A stretch of DNA of 64,000 nucleotides, taken from contig WBVU01000022.1 in assembly GCA_009192285.1 (NCBI GenBank), forward strand, positions 480,728 to 544,727, read 5' to 3'. The position numbers were made by a program, and so were the translations under genes. How positions within the stretch are numbered: position 1 is the stretch's first letter; each line of letters starts with the position of its first letter. The notes under the pieces were generated by a model. That model worked only from the letters and a program-made list of their open reading frames with translations. It was not told where the DNA came from and searched no databases. Source of the stretch: Morchella semilibera (Eukaryota; Ascomycota; Pezizomycetes; Pezizales; Morchellaceae). Of this stretch, positions 48,144 through 60,329 are shown one piece after another.

Positions 48144-48706
48144 ATTGCCCTTCTCTAAAAGATGGCAGGTCCTCTATACGGAAGGCGGTTAATGTGGGGT
48201 GTCAAATCCGGGAAACTTGGTATGAAATGAGTGCTATTAATTAAAGCAAGAGGATGAGTCTGTATCTGTTACTGAGATAAATGAGGAGTGGATAGGCCTA
48301 GTCTATACAGAGGCGGGGGTGTAGCCTTGAGCTGAGCTGTTCACGCTTATGTAAACCGCTGATCCTGGAAATGTTACATTAATCTGAGACATGCATGCTG
48401 TATTCAGATCTATTGGTTGAATTATTATGGGCAAAGAGATCGATGGATTGGCCGCAATCCATGCATATACTCGTTTACCACGAAAAGCACCAGAAAATGC
48501 AGGTGACTGAAACAGGGATGGTTTGTAGGAGAGATCGATCATCGCCAGCCCATACAAACTATCCTTCCCTGAGCAACTGAGTTTTCTCGTTCTTTTCGTG
48601 GTAAACGGGTATATCGGGCTCAACGAAGTGTGGAGAATCTCTCTCATGCATTAGCATGCCCTATCCAGGAAGTGATTAACTAAAGTAGAGCAGCAATGTC
48701 CGTATT

Positions 48707-48857
48707 CTATGTCTTGGGCGGTTGAAACATGTAGATTCCCCGACTTCTAGGTTGGGGTGTGGACCAGTCACTTCGCCATTGAACGCTACAGGGGAAAAGG
48801 CTGCTTAGCCACTTGGGAAGTCGGGGAATCTGCATGTTTCAACCGCCCAAGACATAG
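48707..48857. mobile_element. MITE with 41-bp terminal inverted repeats
   Basis: The arms 48707-48747 and 48817-48857 are inverted copies with a single mismatch (starting CTATGTCTTGGGCGG, ending CCGCCCAAGACATAG). Total length 151 bp, with no coding frame. TA lies at each end, as in Tc1/mariner-related MITEs. The near-perfect arms suggest recent activity. Confidence 0.85.
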
Positions 48858-48867
48858 CATATCTAAG

Positions 48868-49017
48868 TACCGCAAAATCGCAGTTCATTCGGACGGTTGC
48901 CAAGACCGGTGTTGGCTGTAAAAGGCTCTGATCTCTTCCTTTAAGGGGTGATATTTTTCAGCTCCACTGCAAAATTGTCCCCTTGGCAACCGTCCGAACG
49001 AACTGAGATTTGCGGTA
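48868..49017. mobile_element. Second MITE, about 37-bp inverted repeats
   Basis: The left arm 48868-48904 (TACCGCAAAATCGCAG to CGGTTGCCAAG) and the right arm 48982-49017 are inverted copies with a few mismatches and one indel. The element is 150 bp, bounded by TA, and begins only 10 bp after the preceding MITE. Arm sequence differs from its neighbour, so it is another family. Confidence 0.8.
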
Positions 49018-50174
49018 TTCCAAGGGCTGATAAACGCGGCGGACTGTTACTCACCCAAAATCGAGATCACATGATATTTATGCATGAGAGATTCTCCACC
49101 TGTCTTAATCCTCCGGGCGACAGACTGCAACCACCCTAGTACTAGTCTGGACAGGTCGGCTGTCAGTTGATTGCTGCCAGGTTTGAGACATCTGATCTTG
49201 CCAAACGAAGACCTAGTTTGTCAGTGCGTCAGGCGTAAGCCACATCTGAACTGATTTCTTGGCGAAACTGGTAGAAATATTCGAAGCCTATAGGCCGGCA
49301 CTAGAGGCATTGACTTCTGTGTCTTGATTTGGGATTCAGTTTGACACCCATTCAGCGCGTTGACTACATTCGCCCCCTTCTTTTTCTAGTATTCCAGCTC
49401 TAATGCCAGTGTTCTAAACGCTAATCTGATCTTAGCGCATGGCTTGAAGATAAGTCAACCTCTAGAGAGACAAAGGATTAGTAGGGTGGTTGTAATCCTT
49501 CCCCCACGTTGACATCTCTAGGAATACTCAACACTGTCTGCCATTGAAGGATAAATGGTAGCTGAACGTAGAACCTATATCAGCAGTAGTTATTGATCAA
49601 TTGAGATTTAGGTCTTCTGGAGTTTTAGGTTGCGGAAATCAAGAAATTCTTCGCGATTTTTATATCCCGCCACCAATTTTAAGAGCATACAAACTATTCA
49701 ACTGGGCTCACTGACATACGAATTAGAGTATTCTTACTGTCCATAACGCCAATATATTAATCCTGGTAGACATTAGAGTTGCTTTGTTGGTCTTATCTAT
49801 ACAAAAACGCCCTAGCGCTGAATGATTTAAATATTCCGGTAATGTTGCTATGATAGCTAGCTAAAGGTTACACTATCAGTACTTATGTGAAATATTTATA
49901 TACCCACGGAGAAGCTTCTTACGCAGCCATCTCTATAAACGTCATATATCCGGGATTTTGCTAAGGTGTATCAGGAGATTTGCAGCCTACTAGAATCGAC
50001 TATTTAGATACTCCTAGCAACTATCGCACGGACTCAATGGTCGGCCGTTTTGTGACTGTACAGCCCTTGGGGTTGTCAAAATATCTCGTATAGTGTTAAA
50101 GCCCTTTTACCTACTATCAAGACAGAAATTACAATGTATTTTATTACCTGAAACGAGTTAACTAATTCACAGCG

Positions 50175-50220
50175 TATCACTCGATCAGATTATATCACTC
50201 GCTCACCAGTCGTCACTCGA
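50175..50220. repeat. ATCACTCG direct repeats, second cluster
   Basis: ATCACTCG begins near 50176 and 50194, with a variant GTCACTCG near 50212, all 18 bp apart. The first copies are embedded in AGCGTATCACTCGATCA, closely matching AGCTTATCACTCGATCA in the cluster near 3.8 kb. Confidence 0.6.
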
Positions 50221-51101
50221 AAATTACTCTAGTGTCCTTGTTGTAATATGTTACACACATACTCGCGCGTTAACTAAGTCGGATATCGTTGCAACCAAAC
50301 GCTTATCAAAAATTCCGACTTTTTAATTAACGACTGAGTACGTGCATGTATAGTGACTGACTTATATGAATATATAAGACAGGTCTCTTGCCTTGTAGTC
50401 AGTCAATTAACTAAGTCTCGTACTGTTTAGTCTTCTCCACATGAGTAAGATTGCGAAGTCTTTGTTGGATAGTAGCTCGTACATACTATCTTTGTTCTAA
50501 CATTGTTTGATTTCTAGCATCGTCAGCCTATAAAGGGCCTAGGGCTATTTGCCCGGTACACATATATATGACTGTCTCATGTGGATTTATGGGAAATCTC
50601 TCTTGTGCTGTAGTCACTTGTGTCGATCAATTAAGCCTCATACCGTCTAGCACTCTTTACAGTTAAATTACAAACGTCTTCTTTGAATATTTTACGCGAA
50701 GATATAACACCACATTGCCGAAGAGCTTGAGCGGTGAACAGGGTCGAATGTAGTATAGGAGAGCCATGGGTAATCATACTCCGGAGTTAGGTTTCCCCAA
50801 AGGAGCGGTCTTGGCATGCCACGAAACATCTCCGGATTGACTGCGCTTTCACAAACTGAGTCTCATTTTCATCCATTACCTATCCAGGAAGATACTTGTA
50901 GGGCCATTTCATCAGCCTAGTCTGTGGCAAGCGGTGGTCGGACGCTGAGTGATTCCTGGGAGCTGCATATTTTGACCAAGGTGTACCGGCTGTGCAGATG
51001 CTTCTCTGGGTGTTGTGGTCAATGCGTAATACGGAGCGCCGCCAGGATACGCGTTTGCAGGAAGAATTGTGGCTAGGTCGTCCGATAGCCTATTACAGCG
51101 A

Positions 51102-51199
51102 CAGGTAATAAGTGATGGAACGCCCTGAGAGTACAAACACCAAATATTGGTGTCGCTTTACCAAAACAGGCATCCCTGTGTTCCATCACTTATTACCTA
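51102..51199. mobile_element. Short inverted-repeat element, about 20-bp arms
   Basis: AGGTAATAAGTGATGGAAC at about 51105-51123 is mirrored by GTTCCATCACTTATTACCT at about 51179-51198. About 95 bp, non-coding. A single half-arm, GTAAGTGATGGAAT, recurs near 51.64 kb. It lies immediately beside the next element. Confidence 0.65.
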
Positions 51200-51212
51200 C
51201 CGCTTTGCTATC

Positions 51213-51407
51213 TATCCCTTGGACGGATAAAACTTGTCAAATTCGCGACCTACCACTTTCAGCTAATAGTAACCTCGTGTGGTAACTGTTGGAAATTCTT
51301 GTTTGGTTCGTTTGTTGGTATTTACCATAACAAGCAATATAACTCCCCTACTAAGTGGTGCACGGTCCAGGTCGCGAATTTGACAACTTTCATCCTTCCA
51401 AGGGATA
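51213..51407. mobile_element. MITE with about 39-bp inverted repeats
   Basis: The left arm begins TATCCCTTGGACGGAT and reaches TTCGCGACCT. The right arm has AGGTCGCGAATTTGACAA and ends CCAAGGGATA. They are inverted with several mismatches. 195 bp, TA at both ends, no coding frame. Confidence 0.75.
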
Positions 51408-51741
51408 CAGTAATATCCAATATGTAAGATGTAGAGAATTGTATTATAAGTTCGTAACCGCGGAGGGCTCAACGGGGGCTTTGAAGCTGCTCGATTTGTA
51501 TCTTGATAGGGAAACCTTACGGGGGCATCGCATAAATCTGGGTTCCGACAGCTAGACCCTACAAAAGCCAGTACTAGTTGGTTAGCCTAGGACTGAACTA
51601 TAGCGAGATATACGACATATATGGGTAGATAAATCTAGTAAGTGATGGAATGAGAAGATTGGTTGTAGATAGTCAGTATTCAAGACTGGATACCATCTAT
51701 TAGATAGTCTCCACAAGTTATCTAGAGACGTTTGGCAAAAC

Positions 51742-52068
51742 ATGATAAGACCTGGGGAACAACAAGACGGGACAAGACAAGATTTGTCTTGGACATCTTG
51801 AGACTTGTCTCGAGGCCTTTGACTTTTTCCACATCACAACCTTATACTACAAACTCCCAAATCAGGGTTAGGGTCCGGCTGTTTCCGGGCCTTTCCAGCC
51901 CTTTCCAGCCTTTTCTGGTATCAAAGTCACATGACCAAAAATTCTCAGGATTTTGACAAGACTGAGCCCTTGTAATGTCTCAAGAATTTCGAGAATAGAA
52001 AAAGTACCACAAAACACAAGACAATACAAGCTCTGCCTAAGTCTCGTCTCGTCTTTTCTGATGCCTAT
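51742..52068. mobile_element. Diverged copy of the telobox TIR element
   Basis: It shares block order with 39976-40446: CAAGACAAGA, CAAACTCCCAAATCAGGGTTAGGG, CTGGTATCAAAGTCACAT, GACAAGACTGAGCCCTTG, TTTCGAGA and AAGTCTCGTCTCGTCTT. The copies differ by many substitutions and indels. Ends are approximate. Confidence 0.55.
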
Positions 52069-52723
52069 TACAAAATATCGGAGGACCCGGCCTTTGGGTT
52101 ATGCGCTAGAAATTTAATTACCGGGTGAATGGGGTATAGTATATATATACCTTCCGGGGTTGGGTAGTATTGTAAAAATACATCGCTGTTAAACTACTTT
52201 GTAATGACTTCTGAGCGTATGCTAATCCACCAATAATCAGCGTGCGAAGCAAAGATAGTGTTAGCTGATAACTCAGTGTGGTAAATTTGAAACCGATAGC
52301 TAGTAGATTGTTCTAGGGGGAACTTTAATCGGTATGTTCACTAGCAGTTTGTTTTGGCAGGGCTGATCCTAGACTTGATAGACCCGATAGACCAAGGTAG
52401 GCTTCATCGAGTAGAATATTTTCCGGGGTGGAATCACTAGCCTCTAGTGTTTCAGCTGAATCATAGGCTCAACCGGCAATGACCTTAGGATTACTGAATT
52501 TCTACTATAGACCATTTCTTAATCAAGAACACTTCGTTTTGCATGCTGATAGACTCCTAGGAATATTCCTGGTATTACCAAAGCGTTCGTGAAATTAATG
52601 CAACTGGGGTTAATGCAAGATCTTGACCCGAAATCGGAATAAGTATATTAAAATCAAATTTCTGTCCAACCTGTGAGCTTTGAGCTTTGAACTAAGTGCT
52701 CTTTTTATTAGGTGTAATCAATT

Positions 52724-52768
52724 TACGACCTTTTACCGAATGTCTAAGTAAATCTGGGGCTTTTCAAA
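52724..52768. repeat. Half-copy of the 7976-8060 foldback element
   Basis: TTTACGACCTTTTACCGAA then TGTCTAAGTAAAT matches the right arm of the foldback element at 8027-8064 with a few substitutions. The opposite arm is missing here. Confidence 0.5.
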
Positions 52769-54595
52769 CACTACATCAATTATACCACGACAACAAATGT
52801 TACCGGATGTTTTCCCTTCTTTTTTTTTTTCGTTTAATTCATTAATTGTATGTAGCCATGTTACCGGCTACGATGGTCAGTGACCGAAGCAGGGACAACG
52901 GAATTTTAGATCAGGCGATGGAAAACATGTCATCAGGGAGAGGACTATATTTGTAGGATTTGAGGGTCTCAAAATCCTCTCACATGGGGCTTTTGATAAC
53001 ATGATAATGGGAGGTTCTTGGTATCATGTGATCCGTCTCGGTTTTTCATTTGACTTCTAGGGGACGCGGGGGGTTATGAGCTAGTATGTACGGGAGGCTA
53101 CGTAAGGGAAATTGATGGGTCTATGCTCTGGATTTTTCTTTCTTTCCTTTTGGTCTGCAAGGGCGTCTGTATTAATATTGTAGAGTAAGTTCCGGCGCTT
53201 GAATATTTCCCATATAATTTCCACTAAAGCGTTCCAGAGAACGATGTGCCGGTGTGTAGGATTTGGAGACGTACCACTGTACCAGGCTATGCTATTGGTC
53301 TGCTATTCTCCTCGCCTTAGTCGCAACCCTGAATGCCCAAATATGAGTTATGGTTCCTCCCTATTCCGCCAGATAGGGATTATCCATGTGCGTCAATTAG
53401 AAGGAGCTGGGTAGTGAGCACTAGTTCAAAGAGTGCTCAATAAGGGGCAAGCGTGTTGTGTAGGGACAATATAAGCTCCCCGTGTTGCTTACATATGGCG
53501 GGGTTATGATTTGCAACTAGAATCCTACCTAATGTAGTGGCAGCGGTGGTGACGGTGACGGTGACAGCGGCGGCGGCGGGTGTGGCCCACGGGCCAGCTT
53601 GATCCGGCTTGTAACTACAGCTGCTCAACTCAGCTCAGCTTTCAAACTCTCCAACTACCTTAAATAACTACTCCTGGAAACGATACTAAATGCCTCTAAC
53701 TGGGGGTTGATGCTCAGGCTTAGGTTTGTAATCTTTGTTGTTTTTGTTCGCAGGCAACCAAACCTCCCAAACCAGTACCTGAAAAAGCTCGAGCCCCTTC
53801 AAGTTAAGTAGAGAAGCTTGAGCCAACTCGGCTCTTAGACGTAGGAAATGATAAGAATTAGGTGGTTCCACATGTCCTTCACCCCAACGGCTTCAATCAA
53901 GGTCAACTTGAACGTACTATCTTAACCTAAACCCGTAGAAGGGACTATCAGTTCCATTCTCGGGGAATAAACGCACCTTCTCTACCTTAACCCTAAAACC
54001 TGGAATCGACACTGCACCTGTGGCTTGTTTCCTGGAGGCCCGCCGCCAACACGTTCCGCAGTCGCCTAAACCTATCTACGCCATCCCAGCTTCTCCCTGC
54101 CACCTATCTATACCCGGAGGTAACATAGAACAGAGTTTGGATATCAATACGGTGTAAGTTTGGCTTCGTCGAGGCAGCCTAGCTATGAGACTTACCAGTG
54201 ATGCATCGTTAGCTAGTAGCATTGATTCTGGGAGTATAGCTTCTGTCTGTAGATCACCTAGCGCAGCTGTGGGCTCCGGGAGTTCCCACGGCAGGAGGAG
54301 CGGATATGATCCGCCAAAGAGCGAGAACGCTCTTGAAATATCTGGGCAAGGTAGTCTTGCTCTAGGAACATCCCCATCTCCGGATCTGAGACGGTGGGAC
54401 GCCGTAATAGGTCAATAATAGCTAACAATCCGTACTGCTTGTTACCCGCGGGGGTTTAATGTAAGCCCAGCTGCACTCCGTCTGGGTGATCTGGTAGGGG
54501 CGTAGAGCGCTGGCACACCCAATTGGGCGGCAAGTGGTGTTCTGACTGAGATCTATACGACGGGGAGAGCGGCGGCGGTAGCAGAGGGAGGTTGA

Positions 54596-55137
54596 CTATG
54601 ATGATGGGAGTGGTAACGATGTGGGCCGGTGCGTGTGGTGGGCGAGGCGGCCAGGCGGTTGTGCTAGGCTGATAGTGGGGGAGAGAGCTGCGTAGTCGTC
54701 ACGGGGGAAAGGATGGAGATATATCAGTCCAGGATATGTAGTCAAATGTGCTGGAGGATGAAAAAATCTATCAACCCGGGATACATAGTCAAAAAAGGGT
54801 GGGGTAGGGAATTGGAGTTTACCAGCTAGTAGGCGTGTGAGGATGGGGATATCAGTGGGCGAGTGTAGTCTAATCAAGAACTTGGACGAGAGAAGTTCAT
54901 CGGGAGTGTGAGATTGTGTGTGGGGGGGGGGGGGGTATAAACTGATGTGGTGTTGAGAGAGAGGGGAGGAATGGGTAGTAGAGGTCCACCTTGTATGTGT
55001 AGAGCGGGTGGGGCGTGGTAGGGGAGGGGAGTGGGTGAGAATCGGAGCTGCGGTGAGTGGTCCTGGGGCCAGAAGGTTAGGTACAAGGGTGGGGGGGGCC
55101 GAGAGGTATATCCAATATCGGCGCCGTTCATAGTCAA
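54596..55137 (-). CDS. Weak proline-rich hypothetical ORF(s)
   Basis: Two overlapping minus-strand frames occur. One starts at an ATG at 55137 (87 codons, very Pro-rich). A second reads DELLSSKFLIRLHSPTDIP then ILTRLLAGKLQFPTPPFFDY from about 54.9 kb to 54596. The second has balanced, protein-like composition, but I do not recognise a family, and the two frames are not joined by a clear intron. It may be part of an undescribed gene or chance within GC-skewed DNA that includes a guanine run. Confidence 0.25.
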
Positions 55138-57452
55138 CAGTTCAGCTGGGGACTGCGTAATTTAACTGGAGTAATTCAAATTGACCATACGAACCCTGAC
55201 TAAACTAACTAGCACCACTATAGCATGCACTGGGTATGCTGTGCCTGGCACATATTGACTGGTATAGAATTGAATATTACCCGTATGCAGTATTATACAA
55301 TTCTGAAAAAAAAGGGTTAGATCATGACACTATGGTACTCCTGCCGTCACGATAGTAATGCAATAAGAATGCGGTATTGGTACAGCAATCTTCTAATGCC
55401 GGTTTAATTCGGTACTCGTCACAACATTCCGTAGTCCTATGTTTTATGTTTGTGATTTCACATACTGTAGTTGTGTCTAATTACTAGTCGTGCGAGAGGT
55501 CATGAAGGAAGGACACTGGGGCCTGAGTGTTGTGATTTCACCTGACCACTTTCTCTTTTCTCTCGCTCGTCATCGTGCTCAGTAAACTCTCAGTTTGGCA
55601 TCGTCTCTGTGGTCGTGCTTAGTTCTTCGGTCGAAGGGCCAAAAATTGAATGGCCTCACATCGTCAAGTAGGTAGGTGATGACTAAATCTGGATATGCCT
55701 TGCAATCAAAGACAGTGCGTGTCTTGCCTACTTATATATAACCCGTCTAGATATTTTTGTAGTGGTTTTTGTAGTAATATAGCATACTCACCGAGGTTGT
55801 TCGGGCCAGCGAGCCACGGGGGTACGTGCTTCGGGATTGGATCTGATTAAGAATTTACAGCGGATAATGGTATAGTTAGGGCTAAAAGTCAATAATATTC
55901 GAGCTAACTAACTTTTCCCTAAAAGATCCTGTAAGAATATCGCATGAATGAACTTTGCTTTGATAATAACGGCTCCTTTAGATGATACCGTACATCTCTA
56001 TAAGATTTCGAAGCACCATTCCGTAGATAATATGATCCGGCATCACCAAATGGTACTTCCCTCCTGATATGTAAAATCCCGCTTCGGAATCATACGCAGA
56101 GCCCTCCTAACCAGTAAAATAATTAAATAGTAAATTGAATATGCAGGCGGTAAGAAGATTTTGTGAAATGACACCCTTTCTATTTCTATATCTTCCCGGC
56201 TTCAAGACTTACAAAAGCAGGGATAAGAATGACATCAATAGATCCTATATAGTTTTTAAAACAACAATAAAGAGCTCCGTTTTTTTCTTCTTATTTCAGG
56301 AGCTATACATGTACAGAGCCCTTGAAGTCCGGAAGCCTGTGGAAGCCTAATTTAACAAAATACGGACATATGTATAATCAATGTTTTTTTGCTCTTATAT
56401 CAATAAAATGGGAGACTATCGACCCACTGCATTGATATGTCCGTTATGGGCAATAATTCACAACATATGATCAGCATCTCAACTATTGATAACAGGAAAG
56501 TTGCTAGTTTCAGTAATACCAGGTCGAGCATTTGACCATTTTGTTCTCCTAAGGGATAGTACTGCAACGATAACGGGGGTGTTGAAACGGGGTTTTAGGG
56601 CTCGAAAGAGTGTTTCGGGGTGGTCGCCGAACGGGCCCTCCGTGCAGAAAGTAACTAATTTAGAATTGTGATGAATAACCTAAATATGCGGAGGTAATCA
56701 ATTATACCGGTTTCTGGTGAGGTGTCCATAGGGTCAAGGTCAGGTAAATAGCGACGTGTTTTCGAGACGAGCCCAAGGTGACAGTACGGCACCTTTTCTT
56801 TTGCAACAAGAGAGCATTCCTATAGAAATGGTGGACACAAGCTATAGTTGGGGTAGAAAATTTTACATAATTGAAAGTTGTGTATTTATTCGTTGTTTAA
56901 ATTGTATGGAGAATGATGGTTGTCACTTACACTGCCAGTAGTAAACCGTGCGGGGGTAAGCAAAAATAATAAAAAATACCCACCTAAGTAACTGTTTTGC
57001 TGAATCTCTCTATTAGTGGATCCCCCTCGCAATTACCTAATTACATATATGTAATAGAGGGCTTGGCAGCCGGGAAAGCGCCTGAGTTTATCGAGGCTAG
57101 GTATTTCAGATGCAGGGCGGTCTCGCTATGGTATTCCTTATTTACATGCAAGATCTGGATGTATGGTGCACCCACTCTTAATGATAACGGGGTAAGTTTG
57201 CGGCTTATGACCTTTCGACAAAAAAGTCTAAAGAAAATCGGTTCTACTAAATTGTATTACTAGTGATGAGGTCAATTTATTAGAGCAAGTATTTGATATC
57301 TGCTCCAATTGTGAAGTTATTAGAGCTTGAAATTCAGGATTCTCGCATTCGAAATGTGCCATGCCCCTTTCCGCCAGATTTACTTGCATGTTATTCTTTG
57401 AACAATTATATTTTCTAACTGTTATTTTCCGTCAATAAAGGAAATGATATGG

Positions 57453-57795
57453 AGCGGTAAATTGTAAATGTGTTAAAAGTAGTTAAATTATTTCACCAAG
57501 GGTGGTGGAAATAACAACATGATTTATACCTATAATGTCACTTTTTAGGTAAAAGCACAGACATTTTGGCCAAAAAGGACTATATAATGCCAACATATGA
57601 GCCCTATTGTTCACCGATGGGGAATTTCACAACTGGTGGCAGGCACTTCACCACCGGTGGGAAACCTTCATAAGTTTTTGTAATAATGATAGCGCAGCGT
57701 AAAGACTGAAATTTAGCTTTTATACTGGAACAAGAACTGAAATTCAGTGCCTATATCACCGGTGGTAGAGTTACTTTTAACACATTTACCGCACC
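57453..57795. mobile_element. TIR element, relative of the 4.74-5.06 kb repeat
   Basis: The left end (GCGGTAAATTGTAAATGTGTTAAAAGTAG, in two blocks) is mirrored by the right end ACTTTTAACACATTTACCGC near 57770-57792. The arms pair over about 20 bp plus an extra 5-6 bp in the left arm. About 340 bp, non-coding. Internal palindromes include CCACCGGTGG. Confidence 0.6.
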
Positions 57796-58651
57796 ATAAA
57801 ATGGTTTGAAGGTGCTGTTGATGGGATTGGATGCTGGTTGGTAGATTTGTGGTAATTCGGTGGAGAGGGAAAATCTCACGATGAAACTCAATATCAAAAT
57901 CTAACTTTATCCTCCCAGGCAAGATGTATAATTTTGGATTTAAACCAAACAATTTCGGAGAGAATATGTCCCCAAAACGCAGAAGATATGTTGCTATAGC
58001 TGTTAGTTATCTTTTGCGTCCCAAAGGGAAACTATGGTCCCTGTTTATTCTCGCCCACGTGATAACGTATCATGTTCGTGTATCACAATCCGTCAATGAT
58101 CGTAGTTGGAAGAGGAGTATAGCGTTGTCGTACGATTGGTAATCGGATTCTATTAGGGTTCTATGGGTTTTGGTATGAAATATTGAGCTAGGATCTGGGC
58201 CTCGAGTGCGGCCAAATCATAGGGTAATACCATTGGATTTCTTTAGATATATATTGGTCCTATACCTTGTTCTTGCCTGCTTTCCACCTTTCCTCAAGCA
58301 TCTTTGTGTTAGTAGTAATACTACGAGTTTCGTTTATAGTGCCATTCCTTGGTAGGTCATACTAGTACCAGAGGGATTCTATAGTACCGTTCTACCTTGG
58401 TGGTATACCTTGGCTTTCAAGTCTTTGAATCTACAGTTTCGCTTGTGTTCTATGCTAAACCTCTCCGTAACATTGCACAAGGGGCATTCTATCGTAGGCA
58501 GACCGTCAAAGGACTACATGAGCAATAATATGCACGTCTATTTTTTCTTTTAGCAAGATTTGGGGTGCACACGCTGGTTTTTGTGGCTTTGTTGATATAA
58601 TAGCTACATTCAGCAGGTCACTATGCGCCATGAGATCTCTGGGTTTTCATG

Positions 58652-58963
58652 TCAGGCAACAAATCGCGGTGCCAGGGCCCCTGTTTCTTTGACTGCTGCG
58701 AGTTGCAAGATCCTATATCTAAAGGTATTAGGGATGTAGGGATAGGGCACCGAGTTGAGCACTTGGAGAAGCTCATCCGATATTAATTCGGAGATTAAAG
58801 AAATTTCGAAATCTTGTGGGAGTGGGCAGAACGCCTCAAGGAATGGAAGAACTGGCTGTGCATGGGGATCGTAGATTGCGGTGGGATGAAAGGGGGGAGG
58901 AGCGGAGTAGGCGGCGGTATTCTGGAGGCAGGGGGGTTGGGATGAGGGCTTTGGAGTAGACAT
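58652..58963 (-). CDS. Small hypothetical protein, 103 residues
   Basis: A complete ATG-to-stop frame of 103 codons. The N-terminal third is rich in Pro/Ser/Thr; the rest (PFLEAFCPLPQDFEISLI, ISDELLQVLNSVPYPYIP, FRYRILQLAAVKETG) has a believable helix-forming composition. No signal peptide, membrane segment or known motif is visible, and it has no intron. I do not recognise a family. The only support is length and composition. Confidence 0.3.
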   Translation of the reverse strand: MSTPKPSSQPPCLQNTAAYSAPPPFHPTAIYDPHAQPVLPFLEAFCPLPQDFEISLISELISDELLQVLNSVPYPYIPNTFRYRILQLAAVKETGALAPRFVA

Positions 58964-59870
58964 GGTAGACAGTCTAGATCCTCGTTTCTTTTTTCACCGT
59001 CTTCAACCTCGGAGGCTTTAATAAACTAGTGCGCACCCGCACTTAGCGCAACCGCCGGCAGTGGCTCCAGCCACAACGCCATTTGCTCCCTTGGTCGTCA
59101 CTAGCTAGTATACGTATTGGACTGTCACCTACATCGCCTTGATGATGCGCATCAGTAACAGCTACATGTATATAGCCACCCTCTTCCCCTCTTTGCTCCG
59201 AGGTTCTGTAACCCCTTGGGGCTTGACTGGCCGAGCGGGGAGCATAGGAGGTGGGATGGCATTACTAGAGGGGGTACTAGTACCGGTAGTAGTGGTACGG
59301 TGGTGATAATCTCGGGCCCAGGGCGGCGGTGAACTAACCCACATTGATATCTGCGCCCCTTAATCCCAAAGTCTGCTAGCAAAGCCTCCCTACCATCCCC
59401 CGCCCAAGCACATTACGTATGTGCCCCCAATTTACAAAGTCAATACGGTAACAGCAGCCTCCTGATCGATAGCTCGCAATTCATGCTCCGCTGGAGGGCA
59501 AAACTTACGAACCACCAGGACAGCCTTGTGGGGTCAAACTCACGTCTTGAAGGATTATTCGTTGGCAATTGCGCTTGCTCAATCCCGTCGAGCCAGGCCG
59601 GCTGGTACACGGCCTCAACCGATACCCGTATTCATATATCCATATCAGGATGTGCCGCTGAACTGCCCCTTCCTTTGATTTCAACGCCATGTTCGCGTTC
59701 TGACCGGCCCATCAGTGCGTCCTGATCGTAATGTGTGTAATGGAACACCCTGAATTTAATTATAAGATTCTTGGTGATCTCACTAGTTTGTGCCCAGTAG
59801 ATTTCGTCCGAGTCAGGTACGTAGGTATTTCTCGTATGGTTGTAATCGTTAGAACTGTCACAATTGAGCA
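58964..59870. other. Intergenic region, nothing supported
   Basis: Open frames on both strands overlap without recognisable motifs. One TACATGTA palindrome lies near 59163. I see no feature I can defend. Confidence 0.4.
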
Positions 59871-59899
59871 ATGGTCGCTGTCTACCGGTATGGACCGGC

Positions 59900-60235
59900 G
59901 CAGCGGGGCCCTCGCTACCGCAACGCAGCGAATCCCGCAATCCGCAAGCCGATCCGCAATCCCGCAAGCTGGGGGGTGGCAGGGCTATCCCCGATCGGCA
60001 ATGCAGGTCCCGATCGCAACGGCTCGCTAAGCTAGCTTGCCAAGCTTGCAGGGATCCGCGACACCCACCCAACCGAATTAGTATGCGTTGCGGATTAGTA
60101 TGGGTCGCGGAATTAATATGTGTTTGCGGAATTATGTGTTGCGAATGTGTCCAGCTTGCGAACCAGTATGTGTTGCGAATTAGTATGCGTTGCGGATTAA
60201 TATGTTTTGCGGCTCGGTTTGCCAAGCTTGGTCTA
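59900..60235. repeat. Degenerate GCAATCCCGCAAGC / TGCGGATTAGTATG repeats
   Basis: Short imperfect repeats of CCGCAATCCCGCAAGC type (59930-60050) pass into repeated TTGCGGAATTAGTATG-like units (about 60085-60215). Long open frames on both strands here come from the repetition. Confidence 0.65.
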
Positions 60236-60329
60236 CCGGTATTCCATGCTGCAACCTGCACCAGGTTGCGTCCGCGTCTGTGTCCGCGTGCGGTCCATAC
60301 TAAATTAAGCGAGAATGACACCTTGCGCG

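Larger units (their letters stand above)
48144..58651. other. Repeat-rich region largely without genes, 10.5 kb
   Basis: Apart from a weak proline-rich ORF at 54.6-55.1 kb, I see no supported gene. It contains four MITE-like elements between 48.7 and 51.4 kb, ATCACTCG repeats near 50.18 kb, a diverged telobox element (51.74-52.07 kb), a half-copy of the foldback element (52.73-52.76 kb), a guanine run near 54918 and a TIR element at 57.45-57.80 kb. Frames between 55.1 and 58.6 kb are short and unrecognised. Confidence 0.5.
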
